Made by a program: the position numbers and the translations under genes. Source: Oscillospiraceae bacterium (GTDB taxonomy: Bacteria > Bacillota_A > Clostridia > Oscillospirales > Oscillospiraceae). From it: 15,217 bases of DNA. The notes under the pieces are model-generated. The model was given only the letters and a program-made list of their open reading frames with translations. It did no database searches and was not told the DNA's origin. Within the stretch, counting starts at the first letter, position 1; every line of letters starts with the position of its first letter. Positions 1 to 6,622 of this stretch are shown piece by piece. The DNA lies in the NCBI GenBank assembly GCA_017540945.1, contig JAFYAB010000012.1:1-15217 (forward strand), given 5' to 3'.

Positions 1-566
1 GTTACACGCTTCGGTGGGGTGTCTCGCATTTCCAAGCATTCCTCTGTCATTTGCTCCAGGCTTGACTCAACGACGGATTGCACAGAAACATATTGCTCCA
101 CACAGTCAAAATCAACAAGGTCTGGCTGCCCGGTATACTCCGCAAAGCTGCTGTACGGATAATCCTCCAATCGCTTACAGAGCCCGGCCTTGATCGGATT
201 TTGATGAACGTATCGGATTACCGTGTACAAATACCGAGTGGTTTCCACGACCTCGCTCTTAAAACGGTCCTGGAACAAATGACCGACACGCTGATATTTC
301 GTGTTGTACCAATAAACGAAACGCGCACCGATTCGCTTAAACGTCTGCTCCAGGCTTTCCGTTCCTTCCTTCATCAACAGATGCACGTGATTTCCCATCA
401 AGCAGTAGGCAAGCAGCTGATAGCCGCAAACCGGTTTATAATCCCGCAGGATTTTAAGAAACACCTCGTTGTCTTCCTCGTCCTCAAAGATTTGCTGACA
501 GTTTATTCCCCGGAGCATAACGTGATAGATTCCGCTCTCCGCCCGTGTCCGCGCTTTCCTGGGCAT
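1..566 (-). CDS. REP-associated tyrosine transposase (IS200-like Y1 family), 3' end outside the window
   Basis: The minus strand reads 188 codons without a stop from the ATG at 564-566 to the window edge. The protein starts MPRKARTRAESGIYHVMLRG, the usual opening of Firmicutes RAYT/Y1 transposases. The HUH metal motif is N59-H-V-H62, within 'YCLMGNHVHLLM'. The likely catalytic tyrosine is Y119, in 'RYVHQNPIKAGL' (residues 118-129), and 'GHLFQDRFKSE' (95-105) is another family signature. Proteins of this family cut and join single-stranded DNA at REP-type hairpins. A Shine-Dalgarno AGGTGA (573-578) lies 6 bases before the start, and a near-consensus promoter and a REP-like palindrome lie directly upstream. 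Base composition looks less GC-rich than the neighbouring genes, which suits a mobile element. The carboxyl end cannot be judged. Family assignment is firm; current activity is unknown. Confidence 0.9.
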   Translation of the reverse strand, partial: MPRKARTRAESGIYHVMLRGINCQQIFEDEEDNEVFLKILRDYKPVCGYQLLAYCLMGNHVHLLMKEGTESLEQTFKRIGARFVYWYNTKYQRVGHLFQDRFKSEVVETTRYLYTVIRYVHQNPIKAGLCKRLEDYPYSSFAEYTGQPDLVDFDCVEQYVSVQSVVESSLEQMTEECLEMRDTPPKRV

Positions 567-585
567 TTGTCATCACCTCACAATC

Positions 586-614
586 AGTATACCATGAGGG
601 ATCCTATTTGTCAA
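586..614 (-). promoter_or_regulatory. Sigma-A type promoter of the transposase gene
   Basis: On the minus strand TTGACA (609-614) is followed by exactly 17 bases and then TATACT (586-591). The expected start of transcription is near 579, so the message would begin almost at the Shine-Dalgarno sequence. The -35 box shares three bases with the adjacent REP-like palindrome. Confidence 0.8.
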
Positions 615-636
615 TCAGAGAACCGTCCCCTGATTG
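612..636. repeat. REP-like palindrome (cognate hairpin of the transposase)
   Basis: CAATCAG (612-618) and CTGATTG (630-636) form a perfect 7-base-pair stem around an 11-base loop, AGAACCGTCCC. Hairpins with an 'ATCAG-AGAACCGTCCC-CTGAT' core are, from memory, a recurrent type of dispersed repeat in Clostridia genomes. RAYT proteins typically sit beside the REP hairpins they process, so the position just upstream of the transposase fits. No second copy was found in this window, though a partner at the other end of the gene would lie outside it. It is not followed by a T-run on the minus strand, so it is not a standard terminator for the polymerase gene. Confidence 0.7.
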
Positions 637-647
637 GAGCCGCCGGC

Positions 648-2156
648 TCAGGCCTTGTGGCCGCCGACCTGCTGGTTCCGGTCCATGGCGGTGCCGGCCT
701 CCTGGAGGTTCATGGCCTTGACGATGGCGTTTTTGCCGAATTTTTTACGAATGGAGAGGATGGCCTGCTGCTGGCGGCGTTCCTTGGCCTCCCGGGCTGC
801 GCGCTCCGCCTGGGCTTCGGGCTCGTCAAAGAGGCTGAGCTGGACCGGCTGATCGGAGAGCCGGGCCTCCTCCTGCACATGGTTGGCCACCACGTAGAGC
901 CGCCGCACCGTCAGGGCCGGATCCGCGATCCGCTCGAAGAGGGCCACCGCCGCCCGGGTGAGCTGCTTGGTGGAGGCGGTGAAGCCCTCCAGATTCACCG
1001 AGCCGTGGGTCCCCTGGGGAGCGGCCCGGCCGTACCAGTCCCGGGCCACGGCGCCATCAAAGGAGCTGCGGGCCTCCGGGGTCTTCAGGTTTTCCACGTC
1101 GTAGCCCACGCTCAGGACCAGCTGGTCCGTGGCCAGGCCCTTTGACACCAGATCCAGCACCAGGGAATCCGTCATCTCCCGGACGATCAGCCGGGTCTCC
1201 TCGAAGCTGTATGGCCGGTGGAGCACCTGGCCCACGGAGAGGGAGCTGGCCTTGGGCTGATACTTCTTGATGTCGGCCATGGTGCAGGGCTCATAGCCCC
1301 AGGCGTGGTCGATCAGCAGCTCCGCGTTGACACCGAAAAGCTTGTAGAGCAGGTTTTCGTTCCGCCGCTGGTGGTCCTTGCCCAGGGAGCAGCGGGCGAC
1401 GTCCCCCATGGTGTACATGCCGTTGGCCTCCAGCTTCCGGGCGATGCCCCGGCCGATGCGCCAGAAGTCCGTCAGGGGCCGGTGCTCCCAGAGCAGCTCC
1501 CGATAGCTCCGCTCGTCCAGCTCCGCGATGCGGACCCCGTCCTCGTCTGCGGGGAGCTTCTTGGCCACGATGTCCATGGCGATCTTGCAGAGATAGAGAT
1601 TCGTGCCGATGCCCGCCGTGGCGGTGATGCCGGTCCGGGCCAGCACGTCCCGGATCATCCGGACCGCCAGCTCCCGGGCCGTGCATTTGTAGGTGTTCAG
1701 ATAGGGAGTCACGTCGATGAAGACCTCGTCGATGGAGTAGACGTGGATGTCCTCCGGCGCGATGTATTTGAGGTAGGTCTGGTAGACGCCCGCGCTGCAG
1801 TCCATGTAGCGGGCCATCTGGGGCGGGGCGATGACGGGCTCCAGCTTCAGACCCGGGTTGGCCCGCAGCCGATCGGCGAAGGCGGAGGCGCCGGTGAAGC
1901 GCCGGCCCGGCGCGTTGGAGAGTCGGCGGGCGTTGATCTGCTCCACCGCCTGCTTCACCTCAAAGAGCCGGGGGCGGCCCGGGATGCCGTAGGCCTTCAG
2001 GGCCGGGGAGACCGCCAGACAGATGGTCTTGTCGGTGCGGCTCTCGTCCGCCACCACCAGCATGGCGTTCAGCGGGTCCAGCCCCCGCTCCACGCATTCC
2101 ACCGAGGCGTAAAAGGATTTCAGATCAATGGCCACGTATTGCTTCTTCCGTTCCAT
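648..2156 (-). CDS. Y-family DNA polymerase (UmuC/UvrX-like, error-prone repair)
   Basis: A 502-residue translesion DNA polymerase. The catalytic carboxylates are visible: D11 in 'AIDLKSFYASVE' (residues 9-20) and D143/E144 in 'YSIDEVFIDV' (140-149). The little-finger region follows (about 300-430), and Q439-LSLFD is a clear beta-clamp-binding motif, so the enzyme should be recruited to the replication sliding clamp. The tail with 'KKFGKNAIVKAMN' and the ending 'GGHKA' is typical of the Firmicutes UvrX/YqjW branch rather than of classical DinB. The reading frame is open to 2444, but the ATG at 2154-2156 is chosen because GGGAGG (2163-2168) lies 6 bases upstream and the motif spacing is normal from there. 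It has its own promoter, divergent from hemZ. No LexA box (GAAC-N4-GTTC) was seen, so SOS control is not shown. The transposase gene follows on the same strand. Confidence 0.92.
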   Translation of the reverse strand: MERKKQYVAIDLKSFYASVECVERGLDPLNAMLVVADESRTDKTICLAVSPALKAYGIPGRPRLFEVKQAVEQINARRLSNAPGRRFTGASAFADRLRANPGLKLEPVIAPPQMARYMDCSAGVYQTYLKYIAPEDIHVYSIDEVFIDVTPYLNTYKCTARELAVRMIRDVLARTGITATAGIGTNLYLCKIAMDIVAKKLPADEDGVRIAELDERSYRELLWEHRPLTDFWRIGRGIARKLEANGMYTMGDVARCSLGKDHQRRNENLLYKLFGVNAELLIDHAWGYEPCTMADIKKYQPKASSLSVGQVLHRPYSFEETRLIVREMTDSLVLDLVSKGLATDQLVLSVGYDVENLKTPEARSSFDGAVARDWYGRAAPQGTHGSVNLEGFTASTKQLTRAAVALFERIADPALTVRRLYVVANHVQEEARLSDQPVQLSLFDEPEAQAERAAREAKERRQQQAILSIRKKFGKNAIVKAMNLQEAGTAMDRNQQVGGHKA

Positions 2157-2162
2157 CCCGCG

Positions 2163-2168
2163 CCTCCC
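2163..2168 (-). promoter_or_regulatory. Ribosome binding site fixing the polymerase start
   Basis: On the minus strand GGGAGG lies 6 bases before the ATG at 2154-2156. It is the only good Shine-Dalgarno match near a start in this frame, and it argues against the 96-codon upstream extension. Confidence 0.8.
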
Positions 2169-2189
2169 TTCCGGCGAGCTCCCGCCGCA

Positions 2190-2206
2190 TGATCCCCGTG
2201 ATCCCC
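2190..2206. repeat. Short tandem repeat in the polymerase leader
   Basis: TGATCCCC occurs at 2190-2197 and again at 2199-2206, with a further TGAT at 2208-2211, giving a 9-base period. It lies between the predicted transcription start (about 2222, minus strand) and the polymerase ribosome binding site. It may be an operator or a slippage-prone tract, or may mean nothing. Confidence 0.4.
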
Positions 2207-2228
2207 ATGATAAAAGAATACCATTTAT

Positions 2229-2257
2229 ATTATACCAAAAACATGCCAAATTGCAAA
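2229..2257 (-). promoter_or_regulatory. Promoter of the Y-family polymerase gene
   Basis: On the minus strand a perfect TATAAT (2229-2234) lies 17 bases after TTTGCA (2252-2257), a 4-of-6 match to the -35 consensus. It sits in an AT-rich island and would give a leader of roughly 65 bases. Confidence 0.6.
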
Positions 2258-2287
2258 CGGAACCCGCTGTTTTTGCGGATTTTCGGA

Positions 2288-2316
2288 TTGATTTTTTTCC
2301 TGTCGCGGAATATAAT
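2288..2316 (+). promoter_or_regulatory. Promoter upstream of hemZ
   Basis: TTGATT (2288-2293), a 17-base spacer and a perfect TATAAT (2311-2316). Its -35 box is 30 bases from that of the divergent polymerase promoter, so the two share one control region. The expected start is near 2323. Confidence 0.7.
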
Positions 2317-2571
2317 ATACAAAATATTGCAGGCCCGCGCCATTTTAGGGCGGGAACGACACGGAACGCGAAAACACCGTCTATAAGCTCTGTACCCTCA
2401 ATCCGGCAATCTGAAAACAAGGAATCCAAGCGCAAAAACTCCAACTCCCGCCTGGAGGAGGAGTGCCGTCAGCTCGCTGAAAAGTCCGAGCAGCCGGCGC
2501 AGACGGATCGCCTGCGGGAGAGGGTCAACAGGATCAGCAACGAAGATGCGGAATGGGACAGGAAACCTGAA
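2317..2571 (+). other. Long hemZ leader, no gene recognised
   Basis: About 250 bases separate the predicted transcription start from the hemZ ATG. No riboswitch class or terminator was recognised. GGAACG occurs twice, at 2353-2358 and 2363-2368, one helical turn apart. From about 2400 the hemZ frame stays open and reads like a charged, coiled-coil-like peptide ('RLEEECRQLAEKSEQ', 'DRLRERVNRISNEDAEW'), but it has no ATG and no ribosome binding site of its own. It may be the remains of a small gene, or simply GC-rich open sequence. Confidence 0.4.
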
Positions 2572-4047
2572 ATGAAACTGTTTATCACAGGCCATACGGA
2601 CCGCTACGCCCTGGAGCAGCTCCAGCTCTGCCTCTTTCCCGAGGAGCCGATGGAGTTCTGCGAAAAGCCCTTCCGGGGCGACGGGGCGGTCTCGAAGCTC
2701 AGCTATGGAACGAAATATCTGACCGCCACGGCGAAGATCACCCGCAACGGGATCACCACCCGGGGGATCCAGCGCCTGGCCCGGGAGAAGGAGACCTACG
2801 CCCTGCGGCGGCGCATCCTGCAGCGGGCTTACTATCTGGCGGCCCTGCCCCAGCTCCCCGCGCCGCCCCCCTGGGGGGCCCTCTCCGGGGTCCGGCCCAC
2901 CAAGCTTTCCACCCGCCATCTGCTGGCGGGGGGCACGGCGGAGAGCGCGGACAGGCTGATGGAGGAAATGTTTTTCGTCACCCCGGCCCGGCGGAGGCTC
3001 TGCGTCCGGGCCAGCCTGGCCTCGGTGGAGGCGGCGAAGCTGCTGGCTCCCAGTGACGTTTCGGTCTACATCGGCATCCCCTTTTGTCCCACCCGCTGCT
3101 CCTACTGTTCCTTCGTCAGCCAGACCGAGGGCAGCGCGGGGAAGCTGCTGAGCCCCTATCTGGACTGCCTGCTGCGGGAGATCCAGGTCGTGGGGGAAGG
3201 GATGAAGCGGGCCGGTCTGACCCTCCGGACCCTCTACATCGGCGGCGGAACCCCCACCACCCTTTCCGCGGCCCAGATAAAGCTGCTGATGGAGGCGATC
3301 AACCGGCATTTTGAGCGCTCCCGGCTGATAGAATATACGGTGGAGGCCGGGCGGCCCGACACCGTGGACCCGGAGAAGCTGCAGATCATCCGGGCGCTGG
3401 GGGCGAACCGGGTCAGCATCAACCCCCAGACCATGAACGACGCGGTGCTGCGGACCGTGGGCCGGCCCCATACCGCCGCCGACATCGAGCGGGCCTTTGC
3501 CCAGGCAGTCGAAGCGGGCTTTGCCAGCGTCAACATGGACCTGATCGCCGGCCTGCCCGGGGACGATCCGGAGAGCTTCGCCCGGTCCCTGGACCGGGTC
3601 CTGGCCCTGGACCCCTCCAACGTCACGATCCACACCCTCGCCCTGAAGAAGGGCGCGGATCTCTTTTCCAGGCGGGAGGGTCTTCCCGCTCAGCGGGACG
3701 TGGAGACCATGGTGGACCATGCCAATGGGGTGCTGACGGAGCGGGGCTACGCGCCCTATTACCTCTACCGGCAGAAGTATATGTCCGGCAGCCTGGAGAA
3801 CGTGGGCTGGTGCCGGGATCAGGATCTCTGCCTCTACAACATCTATATGATGGAGGAGCTGAGCTCCATCCTGGCCCTGGGCGGCGGGGCCGTCAGCAAG
3901 CGGAACCTGCCCGACAACCGTCTGGAGCGCCAGTGCAACCCCAAATACCCCAAACAGTACGTGGAGCGGATCGAAGCGGTCCTGGCGGAAAAAACTGCCC
4001 TGCTGGAACAATTGACAAGCGACGGAAAAACGGGTATAATTACTTGA
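2572..4047 (+). CDS. hemZ: Coproporphyrinogen dehydrogenase-like radical SAM protein HemZ
   Basis: A 491-residue cytosolic radical SAM enzyme, close to the usual length of about 500. The [4Fe-4S] motif is C172-x3-C176-x2-C179, followed by the SAM-binding 'GGGTPT' (224-229), 'TVEAGRPDTV' (256-265) and 'MDLIAGLPGD' (322-331). The HemZ-specific block 'YRQKYMSGSLENVGW' is at 399-413. HemZ is placed in oxygen-independent oxidation of coproporphyrinogen III in haem synthesis, though HemN's fourth cysteine is replaced here (F181), so a HemW-like haem-binding role is an alternative. The frame is open from 2128, but the ATG at 2572 is preferred: AGGA (2560-2563) is 8 bases upstream and the family's amino end begins 'MKLFITGH'. 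It is divergent from the polymerase gene. Its last codons contain a consensus promoter pointing downstream. Confidence 0.9.
   Translation: MKLFITGHTDRYALEQLQLCLFPEEPMEFCEKPFRGDGAVSKLSYGTKYLTATAKITRNGITTRGIQRLAREKETYALRRRILQRAYYLAALPQLPAPPPWGALSGVRPTKLSTRHLLAGGTAESADRLMEEMFFVTPARRRLCVRASLASVEAAKLLAPSDVSVYIGIPFCPTRCSYCSFVSQTEGSAGKLLSPYLDCLLREIQVVGEGMKRAGLTLRTLYIGGGTPTTLSAAQIKLLMEAINRHFERSRLIEYTVEAGRPDTVDPEKLQIIRALGANRVSINPQTMNDAVLRTVGRPHTAADIERAFAQAVEAGFASVNMDLIAGLPGDDPESFARSLDRVLALDPSNVTIHTLALKKGADLFSRREGLPAQRDVETMVDHANGVLTERGYAPYYLYRQKYMSGSLENVGWCRDQDLCLYNIYMMEELSSILALGGGAVSKRNLPDNRLERQCNPKYPKQYVERIEAVLAEKTALLEQLTSDGKTGIIT
4012..4040 (+). promoter_or_regulatory. Perfect consensus promoter inside the 3' end of hemZ
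   Basis: TTGACA (4012-4017), exactly 17 bases, then TATAAT (4035-4040): all 12 consensus bases with ideal spacing. Transcription would start near 4047, at the hemZ stop codon, and run through the inverted-repeat element into the nucleoside kinase gene 290 bases on. Confidence 0.75.
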
Positions 4048-4059
4048 TACCTGTCATTC

Positions 4060-4262
4060 AGGCAACAGGCAATAGGCATCAGGCACCGCCTGCTGTGTTA
4101 TTCATAACAATTATGGGATACTCCGTTCGATAGGTTCAGGATCCCGGTATCCAGCATTCGGCATCTGGGCGCGCTGCGCGCAAAATCGTCTTGAACGGGC
4201 TCCGGGGCGCTGTGTTTCCGACAACAACTCGAGCGGTGCCTGATGCCTGATTCCTGATGCCT
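4060..4262. repeat. MITE-like element with 28-base imperfect terminal inverted repeats
   Basis: The left arm (4060-4087) and right arm (4235-4262) are reverse complements at 24 of 28 positions, the inner 14 perfectly. Weaker pairing appears to continue both inward and outward. Each arm is built from degenerate AGGCAT/AGGCAA-type units of about 7-8 bases. The 147 bases between them include a small palindrome, GCGCGC-T-GCGCGC (4169-4181), and further CGGTATC/CGGCATC-like units. No protein is encoded; short minus-strand frames give strings such as 'RHQESGIRHR', which are translations of the repeat. It fills the gap between hemZ and the nucleoside kinase gene and would fold as a long hairpin if transcribed. 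It resembles a non-autonomous transposable repeat; no target-site duplication was identified. Confidence 0.6.
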
Positions 4263-4336
4263 CAATAACGGAAACGGCACAGAACTGCGAGGAGCAGCGA
4301 ATAAGAAAAACTATACAAAAAAAGGAGTCCACGACC

Positions 4337-5260
4337 ATGCGGATCGAACTGAACGACATCAACCGCGCCCTGCGGACGGACCCGAAGGGCTATGTCAGGC
4401 GCTGTGACGCGCTCTACAACAGCCGCATCGGCAAGGCTGCCGACCTGGTGGTGAGCCGTCTGGCCAAGAGCCGCGTCGTCCTGCTGGCGGGCCCCTCCTC
4501 CTCCGGCAAGACCACCACCGCCTCCCGAATCAAGAAGGCCCTGGCGGAGCGGAGCGTCTACGCCCATATGATCTCCCTGGACGACTACTACCGGCCCAAG
4601 TCCGACCCGGACTTCCCCCGGACCAAGGACGGCGAATTCGACCTGGAGGCCCCCGAGGGGCTGGACACCGCCCTGCTGGGCCGCCATCTGGAAGCGCTGG
4701 ACCAGGGCGGGGAAATCGTCGTCCCCCACTTTGACTTCAAGATCCAGGCTCAGGTGCCGGAGAAGTTCCAAACCCTGAAGCTCCACGACCATGAAGTGGT
4801 CATTTTCGAGGGCATCCACGGGCTCAACCCCATGCTCACCGGCAGGAACCCCGAGGCCACCCGTCTCTTCGTCTCCACCGCCTCCTCCGTCTATGACAAC
4901 GACGTGGAGGTTTTCGACCGGGTCTGGATGCGGGTGCTGCGGCGCATCGTCCGGGACTATTACTTCCGGGCCTCCACCGCTGAGGAGACCCTGGGCATGT
5001 GGCGCAACGTCCGCCTGGGGGAGAAGAAGTACATCACCCCCTTCAAGGGCAGCGCCCACTATGCCATCGACTCCTCCCTGGGCTACGAGGTGGCGGCCTT
5101 CCGTCCCATCGCCGAGCCTATGCTGATCGAGGCCGAGGAGCATCCCCAGCCCAAGCTGGTGGACCTGATCCTGGAGGGGCTGGAGTCCTTCGACCCCCTG
5201 GACCCCGCCGAGCTGCCGGAGACCTCGCTGCTGAAAGAGGAATTTCTGCCAAGGGGATGA
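4337..5260 (+). CDS. Uridine kinase-like nucleoside kinase (P-loop)
   Basis: A 307-residue cytosolic kinase of the phosphoribulokinase/uridine kinase fold, expected to phosphorylate a nucleoside using a nucleoside triphosphate. The Walker A loop is G52-PSSSGKTT (52-60), the nucleoside-site motif 'SLDDYY' is at 80-85, and 'VIFEGIHGLNP' (155-165) holds the Walker B-like strand. Many Firmicutes relatives are about 550 residues long, with an amino-terminal TGS/threonyl-tRNA-synthetase-like part; this one has only the kinase half plus about 45 leading residues. The ATG at 4337 is supported by AGGAG (4323-4327), 9 bases upstream. The next gene starts 33 bases after its stop, with a small hairpin (CGTGC-TTC-GCACG, 5263-5275) between them. 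Transcription probably comes from the promoter at 4012-4040. The exact substrate is not shown by sequence. Confidence 0.85.
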   Translation: MRIELNDINRALRTDPKGYVRRCDALYNSRIGKAADLVVSRLAKSRVVLLAGPSSSGKTTTASRIKKALAERSVYAHMISLDDYYRPKSDPDFPRTKDGEFDLEAPEGLDTALLGRHLEALDQGGEIVVPHFDFKIQAQVPEKFQTLKLHDHEVVIFEGIHGLNPMLTGRNPEATRLFVSTASSVYDNDVEVFDRVWMRVLRRIVRDYYFRASTAEETLGMWRNVRLGEKKYITPFKGSAHYAIDSSLGYEVAAFRPIAEPMLIEAEEHPQPKLVDLILEGLESFDPLDPAELPETSLLKEEFLPRG

Positions 5261-5293
5261 ACCGTGCTTCGCACGTAAATCGAAAGGAGCACT

Positions 5294-6622
5294 ATGGATA
5301 CTCTGTTTTCAAACGTGACGATCGTGACCATGGACGAAGCCATGCACGTCTACTACGCGGCTTTTCTGGGCGTGACGGACGGGAAGATCTCCTGGATTGA
5401 CCGGGAGCCGCCCAAGGAGCAGCCGAAGCAGATCATCAACGGCGAGGGCATGGTGCTGATGCCGGGGCTGATCAACTGCCATACGCACCTGCCCATGAGC
5501 CTGCTGCGGGGCTACGGCGACGGCTGCGACCTGCACACCTGGCTCTTCGACTATATCTTTCCCCGGGAAGCGAAGATGGACGACCGGACCGTCAAGGCGG
5601 CTACCCTGCTGTCCATCGCCGAGTGCCTGCGCTTCGGCACCACCTCCGTCTCGGATATGTACGACCACTGCGGCGCCATCGCCGAGGCCGTGGCAGAGAG
5701 CGGCATCAAGGCCAACCTCAGCCGCGGCACCACCCTCTTTGCCGGGGAGTTCGACTTTGAGACCTATCCCGCCTGCAGGGAGCTGCGGGAGCTGCATGAG
5801 AAGTGGCACGGCTACGACAAGGGCCGCATCAGGGTGGAGACCGCAATCCACGCGGAGTACACCTCCAACTACCGCCTCTGGGAGGCCCTGGGGGAATACG
5901 CCTGCAACGAGGGCCTGGGCATGCAGCTTCACCTCTCCGAGACGAAGAAGGAGCACGAGGCCTGCAAGGAGAAGTACGGTCTGACCCCCGCCCAGCTCCT
6001 GGACTGCCATCATGCGTTCGACAGCCGGACGCTGGCGGCCCACTGCGTCTGGCTGGAGCCGGAGGATATGGCGCTGCTGGCAAAGCGGAAGGTCACGGCG
6101 GTCCACTGCCCCGTGTCCAATCTGAAGCTGGCCTCCGGCAAGGCCGATGTGATCGCCATGGTGAAGGCCGGCATGAACGTGGCGCTGGGCACCGACGGCG
6201 CCTCCTCCAACAACAATCTGGATCTCTTTGAGGAGATCAAGCTGGCTTCTCTGATGGCCAAGGACGTCCACGCCAGCGCCGAGGCCCTGCCGCCCCAGGC
6301 GGCTCTGATGATGGCCACGGTCTGCGGCGCCCGGGCCCAGGGACGGGAGCAGGAGTGCGGCATGCTGAAGCTGGGCATGGACGCGGACCTGATCCTGCTG
6401 GACTTCACCCAGCCCCATCTGATGCCCTGCCACGACGTGCTCTCCCATCTGTGCTACGCCGCCGACGGCCGCGACGTGATCATGACCATGGTGCGCGGCA
6501 GGATCCTCTACGCGGCGGGGAAGTACCCCACCATCGACCTGGATGCCGTCGTCAAGGAACTGGCGGAGCACGCCATGCCCACTGTGTTCCTGGATAACGA
6601 ATCCAGCGCAGGAAAGGAATGA
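5294..6622 (+). CDS. mtaD: 5-methylthioadenosine/S-adenosylhomocysteine deaminase (amidohydrolase)
   Basis: A 442-residue TRZ/ATZ-family amidohydrolase that should deaminate MTA, SAH or adenosine to the inosine compounds using one divalent metal. The metal ligands can be read: H63 and H65 ('NCHTHLPMSLLRGYGDG', 61-77), H213 ('LHLSE', 212-216) and D301 ('GTDGASSNNNLDLFEE', 299-314). Catalytic residues are E216 and H250 ('AAHCVWLE', 248-255), and H186 ('IHAEYT') matches a substrate-binding histidine of Thermotoga TM0936. Length is normal for the family. AGGAG (5285-5289) lies 4 bases before the ATG, slightly close. The stop overlaps the start of the flippase gene as ATGA, so the two are likely translationally coupled. 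Specificity among MTA, SAH and adenosine cannot be settled from sequence; a guanine or other base deaminase is less likely given the 'LLRGYGDG' region. Confidence 0.85.
   Translation: MDTLFSNVTIVTMDEAMHVYYAAFLGVTDGKISWIDREPPKEQPKQIINGEGMVLMPGLINCHTHLPMSLLRGYGDGCDLHTWLFDYIFPREAKMDDRTVKAATLLSIAECLRFGTTSVSDMYDHCGAIAEAVAESGIKANLSRGTTLFAGEFDFETYPACRELRELHEKWHGYDKGRIRVETAIHAEYTSNYRLWEALGEYACNEGLGMQLHLSETKKEHEACKEKYGLTPAQLLDCHHAFDSRTLAAHCVWLEPEDMALLAKRKVTAVHCPVSNLKLASGKADVIAMVKAGMNVALGTDGASSNNNLDLFEEIKLASLMAKDVHASAEALPPQAALMMATVCGARAQGREQECGMLKLGMDADLILLDFTQPHLMPCHDVLSHLCYAADGRDVIMTMVRGRILYAAGKYPTIDLDAVVKELAEHAMPTVFLDNESSAGKE

Noticed and set aside
612..636. REP palindrome as the polymerase terminator
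   Set aside because: The stem is short with an 11-base loop and is not followed by T residues on the minus strand.
78..1145. 355-codon plus-strand frame across the transposase and the end of the polymerase gene
   Set aside because: It spans two clear minus-strand genes and the promoter between them, and its translation shows no family features.
2157..2330. LexA (SOS) box before the polymerase gene
   Set aside because: No GAAC-N4-GTTC or close variant was found on either strand.
2157..2444. Amino-terminal extension of the polymerase to the ATG at 2444
   Set aside because: It would run across both promoters and place 96 unrelated residues before the first catalytic motif. A strong ribosome site supports 2156.
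2128..2571. HemZ start at 2128
   Set aside because: It would begin inside the opposing polymerase gene and upstream of the hemZ promoter; the family amino end starts at 2572.
4098..4362. Small minus-strand frames in the hemZ-kinase gap
   Set aside because: The peptides are translations of the degenerate repeat units, with no ribosome site or conserved motif.
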